This document shows positions 28,620 to 38,175 of a stretch of 56,675 bases of DNA, in pieces (the first letter of the stretch is position 1; each line of letters begins with the position of its first letter). Under the pieces are notes generated by a model, which did not search any database, had not been told where the DNA came from, and worked only from the letters and a program-made list of their open reading frames with translations. This DNA comes from Porticoccaceae bacterium UBA2002. GTDB lineage: Bacteria; Pseudomonadota; Gammaproteobacteria; Pseudomonadales; Porticoccaceae. The stretch is from the NCBI GenBank assembly GCA_002334915.1, contig DDCQ01000007.1:5651-62325 (forward strand), in the 5' to 3' direction. Both the position numbers and the translations under genes were made by a program.

Positions 28620-29099
28620 ATGCGTTTTCTATTCTTGCTGTTTATTGTTATGCCGGTGGTCGAGATGTGGCTACTGATTGAGGTTGGCTCAGCAATAGGC
28701 GCACTGTATACGATTGGGCTGGTTCTGCTGACTGCTATTATTGGGCTCAGACTGTTGCGTCAGCAGGGCTTTGATACCCTGTGGCGCGGTCAGCGCAAGC
28801 TCGAAGAGGGTCAGTTGCCCGCGCAGGAGATAGGCGAGGGTATTGTCTTGGCTATTTCTGGCGCTCTGCTGCTAACCCCCGGGTTTATGACCGACGCTAT
28901 TGGTTTTGCCGGGCTGTTCCCACCCCTCAGAAGTCTGTTTGTCAGCCAGCTGTTGAGCAATATGGTGGTTGCCAATGGTCAGGGCAGTAGCTTTCGGGCA
29001 AACCATGGGGGCGCTAAGGCCCAGTCCGACGATATTATCGAGGGAGAGTCCTGGGACAATAACGACGGCGTTGAGAAACAGGACCCACCAAGAAAATAA
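28620..29099 (+). CDS. fxsA: FxsA-family membrane protein
   Basis: FxsA is a cytoplasmic-membrane protein whose overproduction in E. coli relieves exclusion of phage T7 by F. The 159-residue product has the family start MRFLFLLFIVMPVVEMWLLI, three or four hydrophobic helices, and the signature ALLLTPGFMTDAIGFAGLFPPLR, then a hydrophilic, acidic tail. As in many gammaproteobacteria it stands directly in front of groESL. I see no hairpin with a T-run behind it. Confidence 0.92.
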   Translation: MRFLFLLFIVMPVVEMWLLIEVGSAIGALYTIGLVLLTAIIGLRLLRQQGFDTLWRGQRKLEEGQLPAQEIGEGIVLAISGALLLTPGFMTDAIGFAGLFPPLRSLFVSQLLSNMVVANGQGSSFRANHGGAKAQSDDIIEGESWDNNDGVEKQDPPRK

Positions 29100-29128
29100 C
29101 TATTTAAGCTAAATAAATTTGCCGCGCC

Positions 29129-29157
29129 CTTGAAAATGATTTGCCCTGCCTCCATAT
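29129..29157 (+). promoter_or_regulatory. Sigma-32 heat-shock promoter of groESL
   Basis: CTTGAAA at 29129-29135 and CTCCATAT at 29150-29157 with a 14-base spacer match the RpoH consensus CTTGAAA-N11-15-CCCATnT in all but one position. The leader to the groES start would be about 70 bases. No CIRCE inverted repeat is seen, so control by HrcA is not indicated. Confidence 0.8.
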
Positions 29158-29234
29158 GGTTAAACAATTGCGGAAACATTCGATTCGCAAGTGACTGTCG
29201 AATATTGAACATTGATTAATTGGAGAGACAAACT

Positions 29235-29528
29235 ATGAAAATTCGCCCCTTACATGATCGTGTGATCGTGCGTCGCGAGGAAGAAGAGCAGACAACAGCA
29301 GGTGGAATCTTGTTGCCGGGTTCTGCGCAAGAAAAGCCCAATCAGGGCGAAGTGGTTGCCGTAGGCAATGGACGGGTTTTAGATAACGGCGAAATTCGCC
29401 CAATCGATGTAAAAGTGGGTGATGTTGTAGTGTTTGGCCAGTATGCCGGCAACGACAAAATCGATGTCGATGGCGAAGAGCTGATTATCCTCAGCGAGAG
29501 CGATATCAAGGCAGTAGTTGAAGCCTAA
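29235..29528 (+). CDS. groES: Co-chaperonin GroES
   Basis: GroES caps the GroEL chamber. The ATG at 29235 follows GGAGAG at 29222-29227 and yields 97 residues beginning [19 protein letters not shown], the family start. The mobile loop is at about residues 17-34 ([19 protein letters not shown]), and the strand [19 protein letters not shown] follows. It is transcribed with groEL 48 bases later. Confidence 0.98.
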   Translation: MKIRPLHDRVIVRREEEEQTTAGGILLPGSAQEKPNQGEVVAVGNGRVLDNGEIRPIDVKVGDVVVFGQYAGNDKIDVDGEELIILSESDIKAVVEA

Positions 29529-29558
29529 GACTAATTTTAAGTGAATTTTTGTAACTGA

Positions 29559-31226
<1,668 letters not shown>

Positions 31227-31250
31227 GCCTCCAGCTCTTTTCCAGCTGTG

Positions 31251-31285
31251 AAAAACCCCGCAACCAAGGTTGCGGGGTTTTTTTT
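31251..31285 (+). terminator. Intrinsic terminator after groEL
   Basis: A near-perfect hairpin, ACCCCGCAACC with GGTTGCGGGGT around a central AA, is followed by eight Ts (31278-31285). The 5' arm is preceded by an A-run, so the pairing extends into the T-run. It lies 25 bases after the groEL stop. Confidence 0.95.
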
Positions 31286-31407
31286 GAGCTTTTATGCGAA
31301 AAACCCTGACAGTCTGGCCCTCAAGGTTGCTATTTAGCTGGGATTGCAGAACAATTGCGGCGGTTATAAAAATATGTCCCATCAGGGTAAAAACTTAAGG
31401 AGTTGTC

Positions 31408-32034
31408 ATGACTATTGAATTTATTAATTTCCTCGCCCGTTGGGGCCACGTGCTGTTCGGTATTGTTTGGATCGGCATGCTTTACTACTTTAACTTTGTT
31501 CAGGGTGGCTACTTTAAAGAAGCCTCTGCTGAAGGCCTGGCTGATGCCAAGGCCAAACTGGCGCCCAGCGCTCTGTGGTGGTTCCGTTGGGGTGCCATGT
31601 TCACCTTTATCACTGGTCTCTATCTGTTGCACACAATCTCTAATGTACTGAACAACTACATTATTGTGGGTGCGGTTATGGGCATATTGATGGCTGCCAA
31701 TGTGTGGATGGTTATCTGGCCTGCGCAGCGTATTGCTCTGGGTATAGAAGAGGGTGGCGACAAGGCCGCAGCTGGTGCCAAGGCACTGCTGGCCTCGCGT
31801 ACCAACACGCTGTTTTCAGCGCCAATGCTGTTCGGCATGCTGGCTGGTCCTCACTACGGACAGTATGGTACTGAAGTTGGTGGCACTGGTTTGACTGTTA
31901 TGCTGGTGATTGTGCTGGCTCTTGAAGTCAATGCGCTCAAGGGCAAGCAGGGCCCAATGACCACTGTAAATGGTGTTATTGGTTCCAGCCTGGCACTGAC
32001 GGCTGTTATGGTGCTTGCACTCAATATGCTCTAA
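31408..32034 (+). CDS. PuuD-like (urate hydroxylase N-domain) membrane protein
   Basis: The 208-residue protein has five or six hydrophobic helices and resembles the membrane domain of PuuD/urate-oxidase-N proteins (WGHVLFGIVWIGMLYYFNFV near the start, ANVWMVIWPAQRIALG in the middle, GMLAGPHYGQYG later). Full PuuD enzymes carry a C-terminal cytochrome c domain with CxxCH; this protein ends after the membrane part and has no such motif. Histidines 14 and about 150 could be heme ligands. The function is not known for the short form; no purine genes are nearby. AAGGAG ribosome site; a candidate -35/-10 pair (TTGCAG 31344, TATAAA 31365) has a short 15-base spacer. Confidence 0.65.
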   Translation: MTIEFINFLARWGHVLFGIVWIGMLYYFNFVQGGYFKEASAEGLADAKAKLAPSALWWFRWGAMFTFITGLYLLHTISNVLNNYIIVGAVMGILMAANVWMVIWPAQRIALGIEEGGDKAAAGAKALLASRTNTLFSAPMLFGMLAGPHYGQYGTEVGGTGLTVMLVIVLALEVNALKGKQGPMTTVNGVIGSSLALTAVMVLALNML

Positions 32035-32050
32035 GTGATTTAGCGGTATT

Positions 32051-32086
32051 AAAAACCGGCGCTGATTAGTCAGAGCCGGTTTTTTT
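32051..32086 (+). terminator. Intrinsic terminator after the PuuD-like gene
   Basis: ACCGGC-g-CTGA pairs with TCAG-a-GCCGGT around the loop TTAG, with one internal mismatch, then seven Ts (32080-32086). It starts 17 bases after the stop codon of the membrane protein gene. Confidence 0.88.
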
Positions 32087-32161
32087 ATGCCTGGCTAATA
32101 TCTATATTCGAAGAGGTATAAAAAGTGTCTGATCCGGGATGCCCCAGCGCCTCTATGGGCG

Positions 32162-32167
32162 TATAAT
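32162..32167 (+). promoter_or_regulatory. Candidate -10 box for the coiled-coil protein gene
   Basis: A perfect TATAAT lies 39 bases before the start codon at 32206 and downstream of the preceding terminator, so a promoter is needed here. No good -35 box is found 16-18 bases upstream, which leaves the call uncertain. Confidence 0.4.
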
Positions 32168-32205
32168 CAAAACCTATTGAAATGATCTGTCAGGGAACCG
32201 TGATT

Positions 32206-32922
32206 ATGGAAAAGAAGCGCATTAAACCGATTGTCGCCGAGCGCGACGATATGATCGGCCGTTCGCCATCTACACCCAAGTCTAACGGCGGCGACGGCAA
32301 TGGTTCTTCTGGGCAACCCGCCGGCATGTCAGGGCTGTGGAAATTTCTGGTTTTGGTGGCTTTTTTTGGCTTAGGCGGGGCCGCGGGTCTGGGCTGGATG
32401 CAGTATCAGGATTTGTCGGCCAAACATAGCTCACTATTACAGCGCTTTGAGTTACTGGAGTCCCGCCTGAGCAGCACAGATGAGTCGGTAACCCAGTCTG
32501 GCGCAGCCATGCAGGTCACTATCAGCAGGCAGGGAGACGAGCTTAAAAAACACTGGAGTGAAATCAGAAAGCTCTGGGGTGTGACCAACGATATCAACAA
32601 AGGCAAAATTGAGAAAAATCAAAAAGACATCTCTTTTTTGGCCAGCAAGCGCAATACTCTTGAAGAGGCTGTAAAAAAAGACGGCAAAAAACTGGCTACC
32701 CTAAGTGCCAATTATCTGGGTATTTCCGCGGACCTAGAGGCTGTTACTGAAAGCATGCGCAACCAGAGCGACGGGCTTAACCGCGTCAATAACTCTCTGG
32801 GACTGGTCAATCAGCGGGTAAAAAATAACGCCGAGGGCATTGAATCCATGGAAGCCTTCCGTCGTCAGATCAACCAGAAAATATATACCTTAGAGCAGCG
32901 CAGCGGCACTAATCTCAACTAG
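32206..32922 (+). CDS. Single-pass membrane protein with coiled coil, function unknown
   Basis: I do not recognise this protein. The likely start at 32206 (MEKKRIKPIVAERDDMIG; GGGA upstream) gives 238 residues; a start at 32182 would add eight. It has a cytoplasmic N-terminus with a Gly/Ser-rich stretch, one membrane helix at about residues 48-64 (LVLVAFFGLGGAAGLGW), and about 170 residues with heptad-like spacing and many Lys, Glu and Ser (for example EKNQKDISFLASKRNTLEEA). The C-terminal part would be periplasmic. It has its own promoter region and terminator-bounded upstream side and lies 23 bases before the fumarase gene, so the two are probably co-transcribed. Confidence 0.75.
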   Translation: MEKKRIKPIVAERDDMIGRSPSTPKSNGGDGNGSSGQPAGMSGLWKFLVLVAFFGLGGAAGLGWMQYQDLSAKHSSLLQRFELLESRLSSTDESVTQSGAAMQVTISRQGDELKKHWSEIRKLWGVTNDINKGKIEKNQKDISFLASKRNTLEEAVKKDGKKLATLSANYLGISADLEAVTESMRNQSDGLNRVNNSLGLVNQRVKNNAEGIESMEAFRRQINQKIYTLEQRSGTNLN

Positions 32923-32945
32923 ATAGGATCGAATTAATAAAGGCT

Positions 32946-34463
32946 ATGACTATCATTCGTCAACAAGATGTTATCCAAAGTGTTGCAGATGCTCTGCAGT
33001 ATATTTCCTACTATCATCCAGCCGATTTTATCAAGGCGGTAAAAGAGGCCTATGACCGCGAAGAATCCAAGTCTGCCAAAGATGCCATGGCGCAGATTTT
33101 AATCAACTCGCGTATGTGTGCCATGGGCCATAGGCCGATCTGTCAGGACACAGGTATTGTCACTGTGTTTGTGAAAGTTGGCATGGATGTGCAGTGGGAC
33201 GCAGAGATGAGCCTAACTGATATGATCAATCAGGGAGTGCGTGAAGCTTACACCCATCCAGATAATATACTGCGCGCCTCAATACTGGATGACCCGGATG
33301 GCGCGCGCACAAATACCGGCGACAATACGCCTGCCGTAATTCATTATGAAATCGTCCCTGGTGACAGGGTTGAGATTGATGTGGCTGCCAAGGGCGGTGG
33401 CTCTGAGGCCAAGTCTAAGTTCGCCATGCTTAACCCCTCAGACTCTGTGGTGGATTGGGTGCTCAATGTGGTTCCCACCATGGGTGCCGGCTGGTGTCCA
33501 CCGGGCATTCTGGGTATTGGTCTTGGTGGCACAGCAGAAAAAGCCATGCTGATGGCCAAGGAAGCCCTGCTCGAGCATATAGATATTCAGGAACTTCAGG
33601 CCAAAGGCGCCGACAACCGCAATGAAGAGCTGCGTCTGGAGCTGTTTGATAAGGTCAATGCACTGGGCATAGGCGCCCAGGGTCTGGGCGGTTTAACCAC
33701 AGTACTGGATATCAAAATTAAAGATTATCCCTCCCACGCCGCCAACAAAGCCGTGGCTATTATTCCCAACTGTGCGGCAACTCGCCATGTGCACTTCGAG
33801 CTGGATGGCACTGGCCCGGCTCAGCTTGAGGCGCCCAATCTTGAAGATTGGCCCGATATCACTTGGGAGACAGACGATAGCGTGCGCCGGGTTAATCTGG
33901 ATACAGTCACCCAGCAAGATATAGAGCAGTGGAAGCCAGGTGATACCCTGCTGCTGTCGGGCAAAATGCTTACCGGCCGCGATGCAGCTCATAAGAAAAT
34001 GACTGATATATTGGCCCGCGGCGAGCAGCTACCTGTGGACCTGACCGGGCGCTTTATCTATTACGTCGGCCCGGTTGATCCTATTGGAGACGAGGCTGTT
34101 GGTCCCGCAGGGCCAACCACGGCCACAAGAATGGATAAGTTTACCCGCACCATGCTGGAAGAGACTGGCTTGATGGGCATGATCGGCAAGGCCGAGCGAG
34201 GCCAGATGGGTATAGATGCCATTAAAGACAATAAAGCGGTATATCTTATCGCTGTGGGCGGCGCCGCCTATCTGGTTTCCAAAGCTATAACCCATGCAGA
34301 GGTGATAGCCTTTCCGGAGTTGGGTATGGAAGCTATCTATGAATTTGAAGTCAATGATATGCCGGTTACAGTGGCAGTTGATACCAGTGGTGAATCAGTG
34401 CATCGCATAGGTCCTGAAATCTGGCAGGCGGTAATTGAAGAGAAAACGCTTAAGTTGGGCTAA
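32946..34463 (+). CDS. fumA: Fumarate hydratase class I (4Fe-4S)
   Basis: This oxygen-sensitive iron-sulfur hydratase interconverts fumarate and malate in the TCA cycle. The 505-residue protein joins the alpha and beta parts in one chain, as in FumA/FumB. Candidate cluster cysteines are Cys66 (RPICQDTG), Cys184 (GAGWCPPGILG) and Cys276 (IPNCAATRHVHFELDG). The C-terminal part holds YYVGPVDPIGDEAVGPAGPTT. The symbol reflects the class; fumA and fumB cannot be told apart here. AAAGG ribosome site. Confidence 0.94.
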   Translation: MTIIRQQDVIQSVADALQYISYYHPADFIKAVKEAYDREESKSAKDAMAQILINSRMCAMGHRPICQDTGIVTVFVKVGMDVQWDAEMSLTDMINQGVREAYTHPDNILRASILDDPDGARTNTGDNTPAVIHYEIVPGDRVEIDVAAKGGGSEAKSKFAMLNPSDSVVDWVLNVVPTMGAGWCPPGILGIGLGGTAEKAMLMAKEALLEHIDIQELQAKGADNRNEELRLELFDKVNALGIGAQGLGGLTTVLDIKIKDYPSHAANKAVAIIPNCAATRHVHFELDGTGPAQLEAPNLEDWPDITWETDDSVRRVNLDTVTQQDIEQWKPGDTLLLSGKMLTGRDAAHKKMTDILARGEQLPVDLTGRFIYYVGPVDPIGDEAVGPAGPTTATRMDKFTRTMLEETGLMGMIGKAERGQMGIDAIKDNKAVYLIAVGGAAYLVSKAITHAEVIAFPELGMEAIYEFEVNDMPVTVAVDTSGESVHRIGPEIWQAVIEEKTLKLG

Positions 34464-34602
34464 GCTTAAGCCGGACTATGTTTAAGTTCGGCTAAAATGC
34501 TATTAGAATTTTGCAGTACCAGTTTGAGCAACAGTAACAGATCCCAGTTAAATGGATTTGCATAAAGCCCTTGGGGCACAACATAAACTAAAGGAAAACA
34601 AA

Positions 34603-35547
34603 ATGAATACCGTTAAATCAGTCATTGCAGGGCTGGCCATTATTGCTTCTGGCGCAGCCGTTTCGGATAGCTGGTACCTGGGAGAGGCAGTGAGTCACTA
34701 TGTCCTTGATGATCAGCGCGCCCTCGAGGGAGATATTGAGGGTACTCAGGCAGGCCTGCACCTAGGCAAATATTTCACCGACAATGTCGCCGTAGAATTA
34801 GGTTATGGCGCCAATGTGGGTCATGACAATTTTGATGTAATTACTCTGACCAGTGTTATTTGGTTGGGCGATAAGGCTGCTAAATGGCGCCCCTACGCCA
34901 TGTTGGGGTTCAATCAGTATGACTTTGATGATGCCAGTAATCTGGTTGCCGATCACGACGATAGCTCCAGCCAGATACTGTTTGGTCTTGGCGTGGGCAC
35001 CATGATTGCTGACGAAGTTCAGTTCCGCGCCGACCTGCGAGGTATGGGCAGCCATGATGAGAATGGTGAAGATGTTGGCTTGCAGCTGTCGATCAATCAT
35101 ATGTTCGGTCAGAAATCTGCGCCAGCGGCTAAAGCTGAGCCAGCTCCAGCTCCCGCCCCTGTGGTCGAGCAGGAGCCAGAAGTACGCACCATTACTATCC
35201 GTTTAAATGTCGAGTTTGAATTTAATAAAGACATTGTAAAGGCGGTTTATGGTGACCAGCTGCAGGCCATTGCGGCTGCCATGCAAGCCCATGAAGATAT
35301 TGAATTGGTGCTGGAAGGCCATACCGATAGCCGTGGCTCAGACAGCTACAATGCCGACCTTTCCAGCCGCCGTGCCGCAGCAGTAAAGCGCAAGATCGCC
35401 GAGGACTATGGCATTGCCAGTGACCGAATCTCAGCAGTGGGCTATGGCGAGAGCCGACCCATTGCAACCAATGACACAGATGAGGGCCGCGCCCGAAATC
35501 GTCGAGTTGTTGGTGAGATGACTTTCTCTGAAGTGTCTGCCGATTAA
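34603..35547 (+). CDS. OmpA-family outer-membrane porin
   Basis: The ATG at 34603 with AAGGA upstream gives 314 residues and a signal peptide (MNTVKSVIAGLAIIASGAAV, probably cut near residue 20-22); the upstream in-frame start at 34552 would bury it and is rejected. An N-terminal eight-strand barrel follows (LGKYFTDNVAVELGYGANVG, WRPYAMLGFNQYDF), then a Pro/Ala-rich linker (KAEPAPAPAPVVEQEPE) and the OmpA C-terminal peptidoglycan-binding domain with LVLEGHTDSRGSDSYNADLS, GYGESRPIATNDTDEGRARN and RRVV. It links outer membrane and wall and fits the OprF/OmpA group. Confidence 0.92.
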   Translation: MNTVKSVIAGLAIIASGAAVSDSWYLGEAVSHYVLDDQRALEGDIEGTQAGLHLGKYFTDNVAVELGYGANVGHDNFDVITLTSVIWLGDKAAKWRPYAMLGFNQYDFDDASNLVADHDDSSSQILFGLGVGTMIADEVQFRADLRGMGSHDENGEDVGLQLSINHMFGQKSAPAAKAEPAPAPAPVVEQEPEVRTITIRLNVEFEFNKDIVKAVYGDQLQAIAAAMQAHEDIELVLEGHTDSRGSDSYNADLSSRRAAAVKRKIAEDYGIASDRISAVGYGESRPIATNDTDEGRARNRRVVGEMTFSEVSAD

Positions 35548-35583
35548 TCAGGCAGAGGTTACTAAAGAGTCATAGATAAGAAT

Positions 35584-35609
35584 AAAACGGCGCCCACAGG
35601 CGCCGTTTT
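35584..35609 (+). terminator. Intrinsic terminator between ompA-like gene and sbcB
   Basis: AAAACGGCGCC (35584-35594) and GGCGCCGTTTT (35599-35609) form a perfect 11-bp stem with loop CACA and a four-T tail that is part of the stem. It ends only 23 bases before the sbcB start codon. Confidence 0.85.
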
Positions 35610-35632
35610 GCTATCCACCAAAGGGACTGTCC

Positions 35633-37075
35633 ATGGGTAATACATTTTATTGGCATGATTATGAAACCTTTGGAGTCGATCCCTCCAAAGACCGGCCATC
35701 GCAGTTTGCCGGTATGCGTACCGATGAAAACCTCAATCCCATTGGCGAGCCGCTGGTTATCTACTGTCAGCCACAAAAGGATATTCTGCCGGCTCCCATG
35801 GCCTGCCTGTTAACAGGCATAACTCCTCAGCATGCCATGGAGCAGGGTTTGCCTGAGCCAGAATTTATGGCGCGGATTTATGCTCAACTGGCCATGCCGG
35901 GCACCTGCGGCGTAGGCTATAACAGTGTTCGCTTTGACGATGAGGTGACCAGATACAGTCTGTATCGAAACTTCTATGACCCCTATGAGCGGGAGTGGAA
36001 GAATGGCAATTCGCGCTGGGATATTATTGATATGCTGCGCCTGTGCCGTGCACTTCGCCCCGAGGGCATAAACTGGCCAGACCACGAACCGGGACGGCCC
36101 AGTTTTAGACTGGAAGACCTGACCAAAGCCAATGACATTGCCCATGAGGCAGCCCATGATGCCCTCAGCGATGTGACAGCCACCATTGCCATGGCCAAGT
36201 TAGTCAAGGAAAAACAGCCTCGACTATTTGACTATGTGGTCAATCACCGCAGCAAAAAAGCCATTGCTGAAATGCTTAACACCCAGCAGCGCAAACCGTT
36301 TTTTCATATCTCTGGCATGCTGTCCAGAGAGCATATGTACGCTGCCATTATGATGCCGCTGGCGCCACATCCAACCAATAGCAACGGCATTATCTGTGCA
36401 GATCTGTCTGCAGATCCCGAGCCATTGATCAGTCTTGATGCCGAAGAAATTCGCCGTCGCGTATTTACCCCTGCTGAAGAGTTAGAGGATAAAAACCAAC
36501 GCATCCAGCTAAAAGTAGTGCACGTCAATAAGGTACCAGTGGTTACCACCCACAAGCTGGTCGACGAAGCGGCCGCACAGCGGCTGGCTATTGATGTAGC
36601 TGCCTGCGAACAGCACTGGCAGCGCCTAAACCAACTGGATCTAAAGGCCAAACTGCATCTGGTGTTTGCCGAGCAGGAATTTCCAGCCAAGCCCGAAGCT
36701 GAGCAACAACTCTACGATGGCTTTCTGGCTAATCAGGATAAGCCGCTGCTAACTGAGGTGCGCCGCGCCAGTCTGGATGACTTTAAGCAGCACAGTTTTC
36801 ATTTTACCGATGCCCGTTACAACCAATTGCTGTTTAGCTATCGGGCCCGCTACTTTGCCGACTCATTGACCGCCGAAGAGCAGAAAATCTGGCAGGAGAG
36901 CTGCAAGTGGCGTTTAACCGACGAAACAGCCGGTTATTTAACCCTTGAGCAGCAGACCAGTGAAATTAATCAATTACTGGCCGATAACAGCCTGAGCGAG
37001 GAAAAACGGGCGGTTTTGGCTGCACTTCAGCAGTGGAGTGGGCAGATAGCGACGGAATTTGGCCTGACAAGCTAG
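35633..37075 (+). CDS. sbcB: Exodeoxyribonuclease I
   Basis: ExoI degrades single-stranded DNA 3' to 5' and acts in mismatch repair and recombination. The 480-residue protein matches the E. coli enzyme throughout: the DEDDh exonuclease core (FYWHDYETFGVDPSKDRPSQ, GYNSVRFDDEVTRYSLYRNF, NSRWDIIDMLRLCRALRPEG, ANDIAHEAAHDALSDVTATI), an SH3-like middle and the ExoI C-terminal domain with LLFSYRARYFADSL. AAGGGA ribosome site. The start follows a strong terminator, so its promoter is not obvious. Confidence 0.96.
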   Translation: MGNTFYWHDYETFGVDPSKDRPSQFAGMRTDENLNPIGEPLVIYCQPQKDILPAPMACLLTGITPQHAMEQGLPEPEFMARIYAQLAMPGTCGVGYNSVRFDDEVTRYSLYRNFYDPYEREWKNGNSRWDIIDMLRLCRALRPEGINWPDHEPGRPSFRLEDLTKANDIAHEAAHDALSDVTATIAMAKLVKEKQPRLFDYVVNHRSKKAIAEMLNTQQRKPFFHISGMLSREHMYAAIMMPLAPHPTNSNGIICADLSADPEPLISLDAEEIRRRVFTPAEELEDKNQRIQLKVVHVNKVPVVTTHKLVDEAAAQRLAIDVAACEQHWQRLNQLDLKAKLHLVFAEQEFPAKPEAEQQLYDGFLANQDKPLLTEVRRASLDDFKQHSFHFTDARYNQLLFSYRARYFADSLTAEEQKIWQESCKWRLTDETAGYLTLEQQTSEINQLLADNSLSEEKRAVLAALQQWSGQIATEFGLTS

Positions 37076-37132
37076 AGTGAAACGCCTAAACAGGCTAAAA
37101 TCCGCCAAATCAATTTGCCCTGGGGTGACCGT

Positions 37133-38146
37133 TTGAATTTTACCGGCGCGCATATTCTCTCAATTAACCAGTTCCAACGTCAGGATGTCGAGCGAGTATT
37201 CGCTGTGGCAGACCAGATGCGCCCCTATGCACTGCGCAAAAAAGTGACGCGGGTGCTGGAGGGAGCAATTCTTGGCAATATGTTTTTTGAGGCCAGCACC
37301 AGGACCAGAGTCAGTTTTGGCTCAGCCTTTAATCTGCTTGGGGGCGAGGTTCGCGAGACCGCCGGTTTCGAGAGTTCAGCGCTGGTTAAAGGCGAGTCCC
37401 TGCAGGATACCGCCCGAGTACTGTCCGGCTTTAGCGATGTTATCTGTATGCGCCATCCTCAGGAGGGCTCGGTAGCAGACTTTGCCTCAGCCAGCCGCGT
37501 ACCAGTCATGAATGGTGGCGACGGCGCCAATGAACATCCCACTCAGGCGCTGCTCGATCTCTACACCATACGCAGTGAGCTAGAGGCCAAAGGCCGCACC
37601 ATCGACGGCTTAAAAATTGCCATGATCGGCGACCTTCGCCATGGCCGTACTGTGCACAGTCTCAGCAAACTGCTCTCGGTTTACGACAATATTGAAGTAG
37701 TTTTAGTGTCGCCCAGGGAGCTCTGTCTCCCTGAGTCGATTATTGACTCTATGCGCAGCGCGGGTGTGGTGGTGAGAGAGTCTCATGAATTGACTGGCGG
37801 CATCAGTGATGTGGACATTGTCTACTCCACCAGAATCCAAGAAGAACGCTTTTCCAGCAAAGAAGAGGCGGATTTATACCGCGGCAAGTTCAGGCTTAAT
37901 CAGGCCATCTACACAGAATTCTGTCAACCCAATACAGTGATTATGCACCCGCTGCCCAGAGACTCCCGGGCGGATGCCAATGAACTGGATATCGATCTCG
38001 ATAGCAACCCCAATCTGGCCATATTCCGTCAAACCGACAATGGCGTACTGGTGCGCATGGCGCTGTTTGCCCTGGTGCTGGATGTGGCGCACCTTGTCGA
38101 TGACTATGCTTGCGATGTGCGCTGGTATAACTCGCGCCAGAGTTAG
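37133..38146 (+). CDS. pyrB: Aspartate carbamoyltransferase catalytic chain
   Basis: PyrB condenses carbamoyl phosphate and aspartate in pyrimidine synthesis. The 337-residue product has the carbamoyl phosphate loop STRTR (residues 55-59), GESLQDTARVLSGF, NEHPTQALLDLYT, the strand IGDLRHGRTVHSLSKLL and MHPLPR. The start is likely the TTG at 37133, with GGGGTGA at 37122-37128; another in-frame TTG at 37115 would add six residues. It is about 25 residues longer than the E. coli chain, mainly by its C-terminal extension DYACDVRWYNSRQS and an insertion near the LYRGKFRLN region. No pyrI or pyrC-like gene is nearby. Confidence 0.92.
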   Translation: MNFTGAHILSINQFQRQDVERVFAVADQMRPYALRKKVTRVLEGAILGNMFFEASTRTRVSFGSAFNLLGGEVRETAGFESSALVKGESLQDTARVLSGFSDVICMRHPQEGSVADFASASRVPVMNGGDGANEHPTQALLDLYTIRSELEAKGRTIDGLKIAMIGDLRHGRTVHSLSKLLSVYDNIEVVLVSPRELCLPESIIDSMRSAGVVVRESHELTGGISDVDIVYSTRIQEERFSSKEEADLYRGKFRLNQAIYTEFCQPNTVIMHPLPRDSRADANELDIDLDSNPNLAIFRQTDNGVLVRMALFALVLDVAHLVDDYACDVRWYNSRQS

Positions 38147-38175
38147 ATATTACTAAAAGATAAACTGGCAGCCCT

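Noticed and set aside
34470..34492. Hairpin GCCGGACT/AGTTCGGC after fumarase, as a terminator
   Set aside because: The 8-bp stem is real but no T-run follows, so I do not call it a terminator.
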